Source: Pleurotus djamor | Taxonomy: Eukaryota; Basidiomycota; Agaricomycetes; Agaricales; Pleurotaceae | Assembly (NCBI GenBank): GCA_029747585.1 | Contig: JAPEVF010000014.1 | Location: 140,560 to 204,559 of the forward strand | DNA length: 64,000 nt | Direction of reading: 5' to 3' | Shown: positions 44,974-55,980 of the stretch, piece by piece | How the letters are laid out: every line of letters starts with the position of its first letter | Position numbering within the stretch: the first letter of the stretch is position 1 | Translations under genes and position numbers: made by a program | Notes under the pieces: model-generated | Database searches by the model: none | Seen by the model: only the letters and a program-made list of their open reading frames with translations | What the model was told of the DNA's origin: nothing

Positions 44974-46844
44974 ATGCGTTTCTTTCCAATACGCTCGTCT
45001 AAGCCCGCAAAACAAAAAAGCCGAAGTGGATCTCTCGCTTTACCAGCACAATCACAGCCATCATCATCCATCCCTCTAGAAGCAAGCTCTCCGCAGCGGT
45101 CTCCAATGAAGGATCTACCCGACGACATCTGGTTAGCCATACTGGCTCATATCCCCAGACGTAAACGTTACAAGCTCATTGGATTGAGTCGCTTTCTCTT
45201 CGAGAACCACCTGGATCAAGTATACAAGGAGGTAAACTTGAATATCATTAGCTTATCCGAGAGAACCGCAGCGATTTTGTAAGTAACTTCGCCAACGCGA
45301 GGTCTCATTTGCGCCTGTGGTTCTTACTGTGGTCCGGATGACTATTCGAGCCAGGAATCCCACTATTGCTAGATGGATCAAGCGGTTATCTATCGAAATC
45401 TGCCATATCGACGCCCTGGAACACTTCTTTCAGTCTGCTTCCAGCACTGTAGGCTCAGCAGAGCCGAAGCCAAGGACATCATCTGAGGACACCGGCCCCC
45501 ATCCTCTCTTACAAAGTCAGTGCGGAATTTCTATCCGTTCATCTTTCGTATTCAACGCCAATTTGTCTTCGGATGAAACCGTAGCGATCTTCCCAAATCT
45601 CCGCGACGGCTTCGATGAGCTCAGAATACAATGTGAATGTGACGACTTCAAGGATCTACGCCCTTCGCCTACAATAGACTCGATGTTCTCCCTCATGAAG
45701 CCCCGATCTCTCGTCCTTCATATTCCACCATCGACAGCTCCTGTCGTCCTGCGTATCTTCCAGACAACAGCCACAAATGACCACCGAGAAGTAAAGGAAC
45801 TCTCCGTCTCCTTTCCACGATGGCGTATCAGTGGCAAAGACGCAACACCACACAACTCTGACTTGATCGTCAACATGATTCAAAGCTTTCCACAACTTAC
45901 GAAATTAACCGTCATGGATCAACTTGGCTACCCTCGTATAGATTCCCTCCTTTCCCAGATACGTGAGCAGTAGTATCCGTCCGTGTTCTTCAATATTTAC
46001 CCGTACGCTCACAGTCGCTTTATGTCACAGAGCACATACCACATTTAACTACGGCGGTCGTTCAGACGAGACCGCCATTGGATTGGTCAACGCTTGGTCT
46101 AGCCATCGCGACCTTCCTGCAAGAAAACACAGCGATACGAGACCTCGAGGTCGATATATGTACCGGAGGACCAGCGATTTTCTCGGCCAAAGGGAACGAC
46201 GGCTGGGAATTCCTTGACGCACTCGCTCCCGTCAAATCCCTCACCATCAATCCCTTCATCAACACAACCCCTTCAGTAAACACCTCTGCTCTATCTCATT
46301 GCTTAACGAGCTATCAGCTCACCAAGCTCGTCGTCCTCGAGATGAACTTTGGAGAAGTAGAGCTCAGGCAGGTTTTCGGAGACGCAGAGTTGGTTTATTT
46401 GAGGGAGCTTGAGTTGAGGCTGAAGACAATCGACCGTCAATCGATAGAGACCCTCAGCAAAAGGGCGGTGAGACTGGAAAGGCTAACACTACGAGGCTGG
46501 TTCAATGATATGGTATGATCACTACCTTACTACCCCTTGACACCACACTGACTTTAGAGTCCCATCACAAGCCTTCTCTCATAGTAGAGCTATCCGCTAC
46601 GCCTCTTGAATGGAACTTGAAGGACATCAGCATTGTCACCGACGCCCATTTCGCCATGACATTCCGTACATTCTCATTCTATATCATGATGGCCCTCGCC
46701 ATCTCCGTCCCTAGTATCAGTCAATTCGAGGGGTCTCCGGAGCGATACAACGCCATGCGATGGGGAAATGATTACATCGCGTTGCGAAAGGGGTTCGAGC
46801 AGCTTTGCCCGCGAAATCCACTATACTCTGCTCAACTCGGCTGA
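44974..46844 (+). CDS. F-box protein
   Basis: Four exons run from 44974, with introns at 45279-45354, about 45,969-46,033 and about 46,516-46,561. The N-terminus is basic and Ser-rich, followed by the F-box (MKDLPDDIWLAILAHIPRRK, LIGLSRFLFENHLDQVYKEV). A long region of irregular leucine-rich segments comes next (FDELRIQCECDDFKDL, KELSVSFPRW, LTKLVVLEMNFGEVEL, LRLERLTLRGW-like). Such proteins normally act as SCF ubiquitin ligase receptors through Skp1. The last exon begins SHHKPSLIVEL after an acceptor ending TAGAG, and the stop is at 46842-46844. It is unrelated in sequence to the broken F-box gene at 17 kb. Confidence 0.8.
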
Positions 46845-46990
46845 TTCAGTCTGGGGCCTGGAATTGTGATGTTTCCAAGGCTGCTTAGAATTACTTCGAC
46901 AGTGGATAGCAACAATAAATATACAAAGCATGACACAGCAGGACGAATACGACAGACAAAACAAATAACCAAACGTCCGCTTTCAGTCGG

Positions 46991-48057
46991 TCATGAAAAA
47001 ACAGCAAGAACAGTCTCCCAAAGCTTCTTCCCAGACTCTTCACAATATCCAATCAACTTCTGTTCACAAGTGTCGCACATCATTGGCCATCGCGCTTCCT
47101 TCACCTGCGCCAACAGTGCCGTCCAATCCTCCACGGGCGTACACATAAAATTAGCATCCCTCTGCAACACAGGTAACGCCCTCTCCACCCATTGCATCAC
47201 GAAATGCGTCCGACACATCGGGATGGGCAGATGCCTTGGTGGTTCAGCGAGTTTCGCATGCAATGAACGCAACTTTGTTATCCCTACTACGAATCGTTCC
47301 ATTTCCGAGGTATTGAGAGGGGCCAGGTGATACCCTGTCGAGGCAGGGTCTTCACCGAATTGCCAAGTCCTTGTGCTGAGGTCGTAGAAGAGAGGCGCTA
47401 GAAGCGAGGAAGGAGTGTAGTTGCAGTCTCTGAGAAGCGCAATGACACTTGCTGGATGGACAATGATGTCCTCCGCGTTTGCATCGCGAGCGTGGTATTG
47501 GGCAGAGAAGGACGCGACCTTTGCAAGATGTTGATCATAGGAAGAAGGCCATTCTTGGTGTAGTCGGTCGAGGAGGATGCTTCTCACGCGCTCGACGCGA
47601 TATTTCGTGGTAACACGAAGGAGTCCAGCGAACGAAGGAAACTCCTCAACGCTCAGCTCGGAGGGGACTGCTATATTGCTTCATGAGAGAGCCCATCAGT
47701 ATACGAACGAGACATACCTAAACACACTCACAATGCATCGTATATGGTCCTAAGCAACGCTGCCATATCATCGAAATCATCATCTACCTCCACAAGCCAG
47801 CAATCTCTGAATTTCACAGGAAATGGGGCAGAAGCAGCACGATCAAGGATATCCTTGAATACAGGCGAATGCTTGGACAAAATGGACTTGTGGACACGGA
47901 ATATCGTGGTGCTCGCCCTGCACTTTAAGATGACGTTTCCATCGTCGTGGTAAAGCTCTGGGTGGTCTGTGAATTCCAGGTTTTCGCGCCCACGAACAGC
48001 ATTTCGAGGCCGGTTGACGTCGTCTTGAGCTTGGGGCGCGTTCATGTTCATGTTCAT
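46991..48057 (-). CDS. BTB/POZ-domain protein
   Basis: Two exons. The first (48057-about 47,728) begins with MNMNMNAPQ, made by a GAACAT hexamer repeated at the start codon, and carries the BTB core (DGNVILKCRASTTIFRVHKS, ILSKHSPVFKDIL). The second (about 47,670-46,991) has SVEEFPSFAGLLRVTTKYRV, which continues the BTB/BACK-like helices, and a conserved C-terminal part with CRTHFVMQW and CDTCEQKLIGYCEES, a possible metal-binding Cys pair. Mushroom genomes contain large families of such proteins, generally thought to be protein-interaction or Cullin-3 adaptors. Any of the three in-frame ATG codons may be the start. Confidence 0.85.
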
Positions 48058-48561
48058 GTTCGTGCCAATGTGGAAGTACCTGGCGCTAGGTAGAAACCGA
48101 CCATTTCCGTAACCGACTGCCCCCTATTCGAACGCCCCTTAATCCCCCTCCAGTTCCTCATGAGTTTCGTTGAGACGGGACCCAGTCATCCAGTGGATTA
48201 GTTGCTCGTGCTTTATCAACGGAAGAAGTAGTCCCTTCTAAGTACAGTTTCAACACTGGCAACGCACACCAATTTAAACTTGATTTAAACGCAGCTTCTT
48301 CCGATCAGAGTCATAGCATTGAGAAGGAGACTCGCTCTATGACTTAAGGGATGAGGATAACTTGGATAAGCGACATTGTAAATTGCTGTATATAAATGAA
48401 TATTGAATTGTGCTTGACCCCTTTGACTAGGGGTCACGAAGGGGGTCACGTCAAGGCCAAGACACGCTCCAGCGCTTAATCTCAACCACGACGCCAAGCA
48501 TGGCCACACAGTCTCCTGCTCTCGCCCTCCTCCCACCCGTCCACTGCCAGTGCACTGCACC
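48058..48561. other. intergenic, divergent promoters of BTB and CstF-like genes
   Basis: No RRM or other coding exon was found upstream of the CstF-like start. A pair of repeated GGGGTCACG strings lies at about 48,428-48,450. Confidence 0.45.
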
Positions 48562-49488
48562 ATGGCTGACCAGAATCAACTCGCAACAGGACAGCTACTA
48601 GAGCTTCTTCTACAGCTGAAGGTGAGCTCTACTTATCTCTTGTGGCTTTTCACGACATTGATTGGAATCCTCGTCATGTTGCTGTGTTTTTTTGGAAATG
48701 ACCTAATTCCTTGCTAGAAAGCAGGGCCCGCTGCGGCGAAGCAGATCCTCAATCAACAACCTCCAATTGCCTATGCGCTGATTACGCTAATGGTCAATAT
48801 GAATGTTATCAACTTTGATGTTTTCCATGTACGCCCATTCGCGTCTTTTCGTGGTGGGATCTTTGCTCATGCTTTCCAGAAAACGTTAGCAGACTATAGT
48901 GCAGCCTCTGCTGCTCCTGTGGCGGTAGCTGCTCCTACTATTGCGCCCCATGTTCCTCCGCCAACTCAGCCACCGTACGGCAGGCCACCTCCGCACGCGC
49001 CGANCGCCGCCATACCCGCCAGCCCATACATATTCAACTCCCCCACCAACATACCCTCCTGGCGGACCATCCTCCATGCACCAACCACCGGGACCTCNNA
49101 CTCGGGATACGGTGCACTGCCAGGAGGCTCCTCGATCCCAGGACTTGGTAACGGTGGACCTCCATCTGGATACCCTCCACCAAGCGCTTACAGCAACCAC
49201 CCGCCGTATGGTGCACCACCACCAACGTACTCCCACCCTCCTTCGCAGCCAGCCTCTGCTCCAACTCCTGCGATTCCTGGTCTTGAGGCTATCATGGCTG
49301 CGATACCTGATGACCAGAAGGCTATGATCATGCGTGTTGTCTCCATGACGCCTGAGCAGTTGAGTAGGCTGCCGCCGAATGAGAGGGCAAGCTTTAATCA
49401 GTTGGTTCGTCCATCCTTCTCTCTTTATCGGGTCGCAACTCACAGCTCTCCTCCATAGAGAGCGACGCTTGGTCTGCCGACCGGCTGA
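48562..49488 (+). CDS. CstF64/CSTF2-like polyadenylation factor lacking the RRM
   Basis: The N-terminus MADQNQLATGQLLELLLQLK is spliced (intron 48622-48718) to a segment ending ALITLMVNMNVINFDVFH, which corresponds to the hinge domain of CSTF2/Rna15. Another intron leads to KTLADYSAAS, a Pro-rich linker (PPYGRPPPHAP, YSHPPSQPA), and the C-terminal three-helix domain IMAAIPDDQKAMIMRVVSMT, LSRLPPNERASF, ending RATLGLPTG. The usual N-terminal RNA-recognition motif is absent. N at 49004 and NN at 49098-49099 act as one and two extra bases; skipping them keeps a single Pro/Tyr-rich frame between. The protein would bridge to other CstF subunits without binding RNA itself. Arabidopsis ESP1 is a known RRM-less relative. 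Confidence 0.8.
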
Positions 49489-49699
49489 GCTTTGATCGCG
49501 TTTTGTGTGGTGCACGGGGTGACATGGCTGTATGTATTCTAGTTTAGCTTCCCTGTATCACCATATTATTGCTAGAACTCCTTCAAGATTCCCCACTATC
49601 CCCATGCGAGACATTATACGAAACCTGACCACGACTACTTTGCGAAACCTGGCAGTTAATGCCGGTTCACTGGACTGCAATTGCTCCGAACCACCCGTC
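49489..49699. other. 3' flank before the right repeat arm
   Basis: No gene is supported. The right arm of the inverted duplication starts at about 49,700. Confidence 0.4.
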
Positions 49700-50123
49700 A
49701 TAGGACATCATCTCATCCAAGCTTTCTTTCATTACAGTTATTAGGAACTTGGGTGCGGGGAGATGATCATGGCAAAGTTGCCTGGAATCGACAGCCCAGT
49801 ACAGCTCAGCGCATGATGCGTCCTTCTCGAATACGCTGTCAAGAGTGATCTGCGCTCCCATTACCAAACGACAGGAGGATTCCTAGGAGCCCAGGAGATT
49901 TATCTCGTAAACACAACTCGTCAGCAGTGGTTATGTCAACCTCTTCACGTCATGACTCATTTGATTGGCTTCACACCCTGAGCTTGGTCAGTTCCCGCTC
50001 TCGCATATTTATCATCTTCTGAACGTTGACGGAAAAATTCCAGAGTAATCATTTCTTACCCGTATTTAATCCACCCAGCGATGTCGTTCTATCATACAAC
50101 CAACATCCCTTCGAAGAACAACG

Positions 50124-51357
50124 ATGTCTCCTACCCCCTCTGCGATAAAACTCTTCCAACCTACCAAAGTCGGTCGGCTGGCTCTCAAGCACCGAATCGT
50201 GCTTGCCCCGATGACCAGGCTGCGAGCGAGCGACGCTAACGTCCCCCTCCTCCCCATTGTCAAGGATTATTACCAGCAACGCGGGAGTACCCCTGGAACG
50301 CTACTCATCACGGAAGGGATAGCCATTGCACCCCAAGCCGGTGGATTCCCTAATCTTCCAGGTCTTTGGTCCGACGAACAAATCGCCGCATGGAAAGAGG
50401 TTTGTCGTGGCATGTCCAATGTAGTCAACAATGTGCTAATGTACGACTTAGGTAACTGACGCCGTCCATGCTAAGGGGTCGTTCATCTACGCTCAAATCG
50501 CCGCTATCGGTCGCCCAGCCGTACCAGCACTCCTTGCAGCTCAAGGGCTACCTTACGTCTCAGCATCCGATGTTCCTCTGAGTACTCAACCAGATCCCGC
50601 TCCTCGACCTCTTACCATCCCTGAAATCAAGGAATACGTTCAAGTCTTCGTCACCGCCGCCTCTAACGCCGTGAACCGCGCTGGTTTCGATGGCGTCGAG
50701 ATCCACGGTGCCAGCGGCATGCTCATCGACCAGTTCATCCAAGACGTCACGAACAAACGCATCGATGAATACGGTGGAAGCATCGAAGGCCGTTCAAAGT
50801 TCGCTCTAGAGATTCTGGACGCCGTGACGAAGGAAATCGGACAGGATAGGACGGCGATTCGATTCAGTCCTTGGTCCACCGCTCAGGAGATGCGTATGGA
50901 AGATCCAAAACCGACGTTTTCGTACTTGGTATCGCAACTTCGTGACAAGTTCCCTGATCTTGCGTACCTTCATGTCGCCGAGCCCCGCGTATCGCTTGGC
51001 CTGGAGGAGAGGGATGAAAGTACTATCCCTGTGGAGGAAGAGAACGACTTCATGCGCAAGATATGGGCGCCGAAGCCTGTCATCACAGCGGGAGGGATGA
51101 ACAGGGAACTTGCTATCGCTACGGCTGACCGCGGCGACATCGTCGCGGTGGGCAGACCGTTCACGTCCAATGTATGTCATTCCCTTTCCGTCTGTATGAA
51201 AGCCTGTTTCTGACGCCTTGTTATTCCTTTTCAGCCTGACCTACCCGTTCGCTGGGAGCACAACTACCCGTTGACCCCCTACGATCGTCCTTCCTTTTAC
51301 TTACCTGGGGACGCCAGCGGCAAGGGCTATTCCGATTTCTCTTTTTACTCGGCTTGA
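50124..51357 (+). CDS. Old Yellow Enzyme-type NADH:flavin oxidoreductase, right copy, intact
   Basis: Three exons (50124-50399, 50452-51171 and 51235-51357) encode 372 residues, the normal length. FMN-dependent TIM-barrel ene-reductase: FQPTKVGRLALKHRIVLAPM at the start, TEGIAIAPQAGG, FVTAASNAVNRAGFDGVEIH, GASGMLIDQFIQD, DEYGGSIEGRSKFALEI, FSPWSTAQEM, KPVITAGGMN, VAVGRPFTSN, and the closing YDRPSFYLPGD. The His of VEIHGA, which usually pairs with His or Asn for substrate binding, is present. Such enzymes reduce activated alkenes with NAD(P)H. The frame is open throughout, unlike the left copy. It is convergent with the secreted-protein gene. Confidence 0.93.
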
Positions 51358-51938
51358 TTGATTGTTTTTGCCTGCCTTCTTGTTTTCTCGAACAATCGAA
51401 TAGAAGGGTACATCATAGATACAAGATTCGTGGACATCCTAGCATAGTATTCTCCATGCGTGATACAGTGCAACTCTTTTACTATTTAACCCAATTGTAA
51501 ATTTTCGTCAGAATGTCAACCCGCTGCTGCAGCTCAGTCAGGAGAAGCTGTGTAAAACTTTCGAACGGATGCAAGCTGGATGTACCGCTACTGCTTCATG
51601 CCTGCGACATGGCTTTCAGCCACGGTGCCTATGCATCGTGCTCACCGGCTAGCAATCAATTAATCATGGATCAGCCTGAAAGCATGATATTCTCAGCCGC
51701 TGCAGACGAAGTCATTGGTGCATCTTGAGTTCCGTTTGATATCTTGAAGACCTGCTGTGTGCACGATGTCTGTAGTTCGTGTTGTCATCGATTGTTCGTA
51801 GTGCTAGACGCGTACAAGTGTCGTATCCTACGGAATCATGTCCGTGTAAGGTAGATAATAGGGCATCCCGGATGGAGGCTGGAGGGAGAACGAAATACAG
51901 AAGAGCAGACTTGAAAAAGGAAGAGGAGAAAAGGACCA
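51358..51938. other. intergenic region, convergent 3' ends, right arm
   Basis: No gene is supported. It corresponds to 30,207-30,795, with more indels than the rest of the arm. Confidence 0.45.
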
Positions 51939-52714
51939 TCAAAGGAGAAATACGCCAGCCACACCAGCCATCCCAAGCAAAGTCATGATCCCATAGCTGG
52001 CTGAGGCGCTAGCCCCATTCATATTGTCGAACGGATTACTCGACGAAGGGGAAGTTGAACGCGATCCAGAAGGTGAAGTGGAGGTGGAAGGATAGTATCC
52101 ACGGAACGTGGCGGAGGAGATTCCTGTTCCGCTGCAAGCACTGTTGTAGGCTTTCCACCGAGAAATAGATATTCAGGAAACAGTTGCGGCGTTGATGGAG
52201 AAAAGTACTCACTGTCTAAGAGTGCCTGACCATTGGAACGTTGCGAGGCCGTTGGCATGAGGTTATACGAGCAGTAAACACACGATTCGAACGAGCTCGC
52301 GACCGATGACGTGCAGAAGCAGGACAAGGATGAACAGGACTAGAAAGGGCGCCGAGATCATCAGCGTCACCCTGGGGGACAGGACACAAACGGAAGCAGC
52401 TCACATTGATCGTGGAGACCATGCTCGAGCAAGAACTCTGGCACTAAAGAACAAGAATGACGACTTCAGTCTCAGGTTCGAAGAAACATTCAGGAGACGT
52501 ACGCCGGCCGGAATATCACCATAGCTAATCGATGTCTGACGCCTCAAGAGACCTGCCAGTTCGTCCGCACTCCTAGCAATCACAGCTGAGGCTGAGGCTA
52601 TGGGAATACACATGCATTAGAATAACGCTCCAACACGACAAACAAACAATACGTACCCGAAGCCAGGAAGAACAAGCACACAGCAAGATTGAAAGCAACG
52701 GCGAAGGGGGCCAT
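51939..52714 (-). CDS. small secreted Cys-rich, probably GPI-anchored protein, right copy
   Basis: Counterpart of the gene at 29,427-30,206, starting at 52714 with the same signal peptide (MAPFAVAFNLAVCLFF). The Cys-rich core (CFCTSSVASSFESCVYCSYN) is identical where I compared it. The Ser-rich part and 3' end carry a few substitutions and the tail ends in a slightly different hydrophobic string. Exon borders and GT-AG sites are kept, so both copies look usable. Confidence 0.75.
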
Positions 52715-53387
52715 GGTGGAGGTGGGTGGTCAGAAACGCGGTGGAGCCGAGGTGGTCAGCACACTCATCAACTTGAGAGATTTTATTGACAGTCTCTTCA
52801 GGGTCTTCTTCCCTGATTTTCGAGGTGCCTAATCCCGATGCGGTGCAGAGGTTAAGGGTCAGAACCTGATGGTAGGGCCTCGACACCTCCATGAGGGCTG
52901 TGGGGTTGATTCAGAAACAACGAAGCAATCGAGAATTGGTCGGAAATTGTGCAATGTTTCACCAAGTCGGATGTGCAAGTCGGAGCCCCAGTAGTGGGGT
53001 AGACGCGAGTTTGTTCTGGCAGAACATGGTCAGTTTGTAGGAGTTATTCCGAACCGGAAAGGACGGGTAGGGTCATAAGATTGACATATCCATAAGCGCC
53101 GTGCTCTGTCATGGTATGCGGGGGTACCTGCTCGACCAGGAAGCCAAGAAAAAGCTGTTCAGCACACATCGATCGCATAGGCGCCAGCTAGCCATAAACA
53201 CAGCTGGAAGGAACATGAAGGAACGATGAAAAATGCATTCTAGTTTTACAAAGCACTGGCTGTGTAGCGTAGGATACAAACATGACTGGCAGGTACCCCA
53301 TGAGCCCGTCTTCAGCGGTGAATCGAACTAGAACTCACCGAAAAACTAACAATCATCTTGAATTCAATGTTATCGGATAGCTGGGGG
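52715..53387. other. intergenic region, right arm counterpart of 28,763-29,426
   Basis: No gene is supported; it is a near-identical reverse copy of the left-arm stretch. Confidence 0.45.
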
Positions 53388-55143
53388 TCACTCTGCCTCG
53401 ACGCTCTTCACAAGCGGACGCTCCACGCCAGCCTGTCCCATAGCCTGGGATAGAGTCGCAAACCCCTTGGTGAGCTCGTCAAGTGAACTAGCCCTCCTAC
53501 CCAGTATCTCATCGAGCTTCAACTTCTTCGTCGCGAAAAACTGCACTTTGTCCTTCATCCCCAGAACATAGTGAATATATGCCAAATTTTCCAAGACGAC
53601 ACGATAAGCTGGGTGTTCTTGCTGTCCTTCGTCTTCGATCAGCTTGAGCAGCTCGAGCGCCGGGACGACGAGGAGGTCTTCACGAGCGCGAAGAGAGGGC
53701 GTCGAAGCCCATTTGAGGATCGATGCGAATGCTGGTTTGACGTTGTTGAGCTTTGTGACGAAGGAGAATGGGTCGGTGCATGCTTTACAGGCACAGCTGA
53801 ACTTGCGGCCTGCGAGAGCGTCTTTGCGTGAGGGGTAAGGCAAGGTTACTGGGAAGTAGGACCGGGTAATTTCTTCGCCTTTTGCGATAGGTCGGAGTGC
53901 ATAGGATAGGATCGAAAACGATGCCGGATTCCACATCGTGGTGATATTGGGACTACAGCTAGAGCGGAGGAAAATATACATGCGGTCAGTAGCGAAGGGA
54001 GGGCAAAAGCAGGGTAAGAGGTCTAACCTATGGTTGATTCGGGATAAGTCCTTGAATACACCCGAATACGGGACTTCTATAAAGTAATATGGTCAGCTAA
54101 CAACCCACACAAAACTGGTGGGAAGGTCACAAAAGACGCACCTGGATGTTCTCTAGAATTGAACACGATCAACCCATTGGACGCCACGATCCCCCTAGGC
54201 GTACCCTTCTCGCATCCATCCACAAATTCATCCTCCAACGCGAAGAACTGCTCCCGAGTCCTCTCATTCATCCGACCCAGCGCCTGCTGAATCAAATAGC
54301 CATGCAAGAACGCATTCTCCACGCCTTTCTCCCTTGCTTCATCGGAAATCTTGATCCTATTATCAGATCCAACCTTCCCTCGACGAGCCGGAGGAACCCA
54401 AGTCATCAACAACGGGCGTTCACAAAAGACCATCTCCCCGAACTGTATATCCCGCGAGGCGATCATTCCAAGACCCTTCCCCCGGACAGGTCGGATGACA
54501 AACGCACCCCACCACGTAGGGGGAGCCCGAGGGAAGCCAGGTATACCAAGGAAATGTCGCTTGTCCATCGGGGAGAGGAGTACACACTCCGATTGACCGT
54601 CGGACAACTCCGTGTTGGTGCCGGAATTGGGGAGGGTGGTTATGAGAGAGCCACCCGTTAGGACGGAGCATGTGTCGGTCTTGGGTGGGGAGTAGACGAC
54701 TTCGGGCTTGCCTGTTTAAGTGATGAGGAATGATGGAAAGCAGTGGGAGAATGACATGGCTCACGTACCAGGATTTGCGGTATCGGCTGGTTTATTGTAA
54801 TTGGGTGGACACGCCTTTCCATGACCCGTCGTGAGTCGATCCGTGTGAAAACAGTTTACAGGGATTTCGGAGAGTCTATCGATCCAATCATCGACTGTAT
54901 ATTCTGAAATGAACGAGACAATTTCAGAGAAAACGAGGGCAGATACGCACAACGGCTTTGAGCGACCTCAGTCGTGTATCGGCTCCGAGCATTCTCAATC
55001 TGGGATAGTGAAATAAAGTCCGTGGGTTTCAAGTCTTCTAAGAAGCGCAAAGGGAGTCGCCAACATCATTGAATAGAATGTCACAAATAAAACGATGGGA
55101 TAAACGTACCGATAGTTTTCTTGCTACTACTCGGGTTCGACAT
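53388..55143 (-). CDS. SET-domain protein, SET-D right copy
   Basis: Reverse-oriented copy of SET-D, starting at 55143 (MSNPSSSKKTIEDLK) with the same six-exon structure and ending at 53388. DGQSECVLLSPMDK, GKGLGMIASRDIQFGEMVFC, NHSCSPN, GEEITRSYF and CACKAC are unchanged. Differences from the left copy are mostly conservative and lie in the C-terminal helical domain (for example KKLKLDEILGR for KKLKLDEISGR). The promoter palindrome (55264-55293) and TATA box (about 55,216-55,222) are kept, so both copies are likely to be expressed alike. Confidence 0.9.
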
Positions 55144-55215
55144 TGTTGAATCACTGTGGTGCACGAAGGAGATGAGGTAGAAGAATCAGTCTTAACCAGA
55201 GGATACGCCTGGTGT

Positions 55216-55222
55216 TTTTATA
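55216..55222 (-). promoter_or_regulatory. TATA box of SET-D right copy
   Basis: Minus-strand GATATAAAAAC lies about 75 bases before the start codon and matches the left-arm element. Confidence 0.55.
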
Positions 55223-55263
55223 TCGCGCCCGTAGTATGTGGCCATGGCGTGGTGGCCGCCTCG

Positions 55264-55293
55264 ATGACCACAGTGGCTCTGGTCAGTGGTCAT
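55264..55293. promoter_or_regulatory. 8-base inverted repeat upstream of SET-D right copy
   Basis: ATGACCAC and GTGGTCAT arms are conserved from the left arm with the same spacing. Confidence 0.45.
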
Positions 55294-55980
55294 ACATGAA
55301 GCCGACGACCACCGTGAATTTATGTGGCATGACGACCTTTGTTCGCCTGGCATCAAAGTGAATTAGTCGTGAACAAAGCTTTCAGACCTTTGCCTTACAT
55401 TTTGTGAATGGGACTCTTGAAGTTGACGGATGAGAACGGTCAAAAACAAATGACGCGTTGGAGGTTGTTGCTGCTCATAATCATCAGCCCAAGATCATGT
55501 AGAAGAGCATCATACGTTGGCCGTGAATTGGCCACATCGCCACCTAAGGCTTGCTGAATGGCAAAGGAGGGCAAAGGGAGCAGGACAAGACGTCCTCTTG
55601 GGGATGAGCTTGGGACGACATCGTGACGGTCGTGACGAATCAGCCGTCACACTACATACACAGGAGATAGGAGTCGCCCTGAGGTCGCCCAGTTCCACCT
55701 AACCATGGCCAGTGACCCAGTCCTCTCGAGCCTCGAACACTCAGAGCACGTAGTAAAAAATAAGGTCCTCTCTCTTACAGCCAAGTGAGTGAGTGAAAAG
55801 GGCTAAGAGCCACATTGGATATCGCTAGTCATGATAACGTTTGTTTATTGAGTTGAAAAAGAAAGCAGACTAATATTACAATGAAATTTTTTCTTCAGTT
55901 CGCTTTGCTCTCCGAAGTGTCAGGGAGGCGCGCACGTATCACCCCCATGACCACAATTCGTTCACATTCTTCATCATTCT
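55294..55980. other. intergenic region SET-D to SET-C, right arm
   Basis: No gene is supported. It is the reverse copy of 26,184-26,862. Confidence 0.45.
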
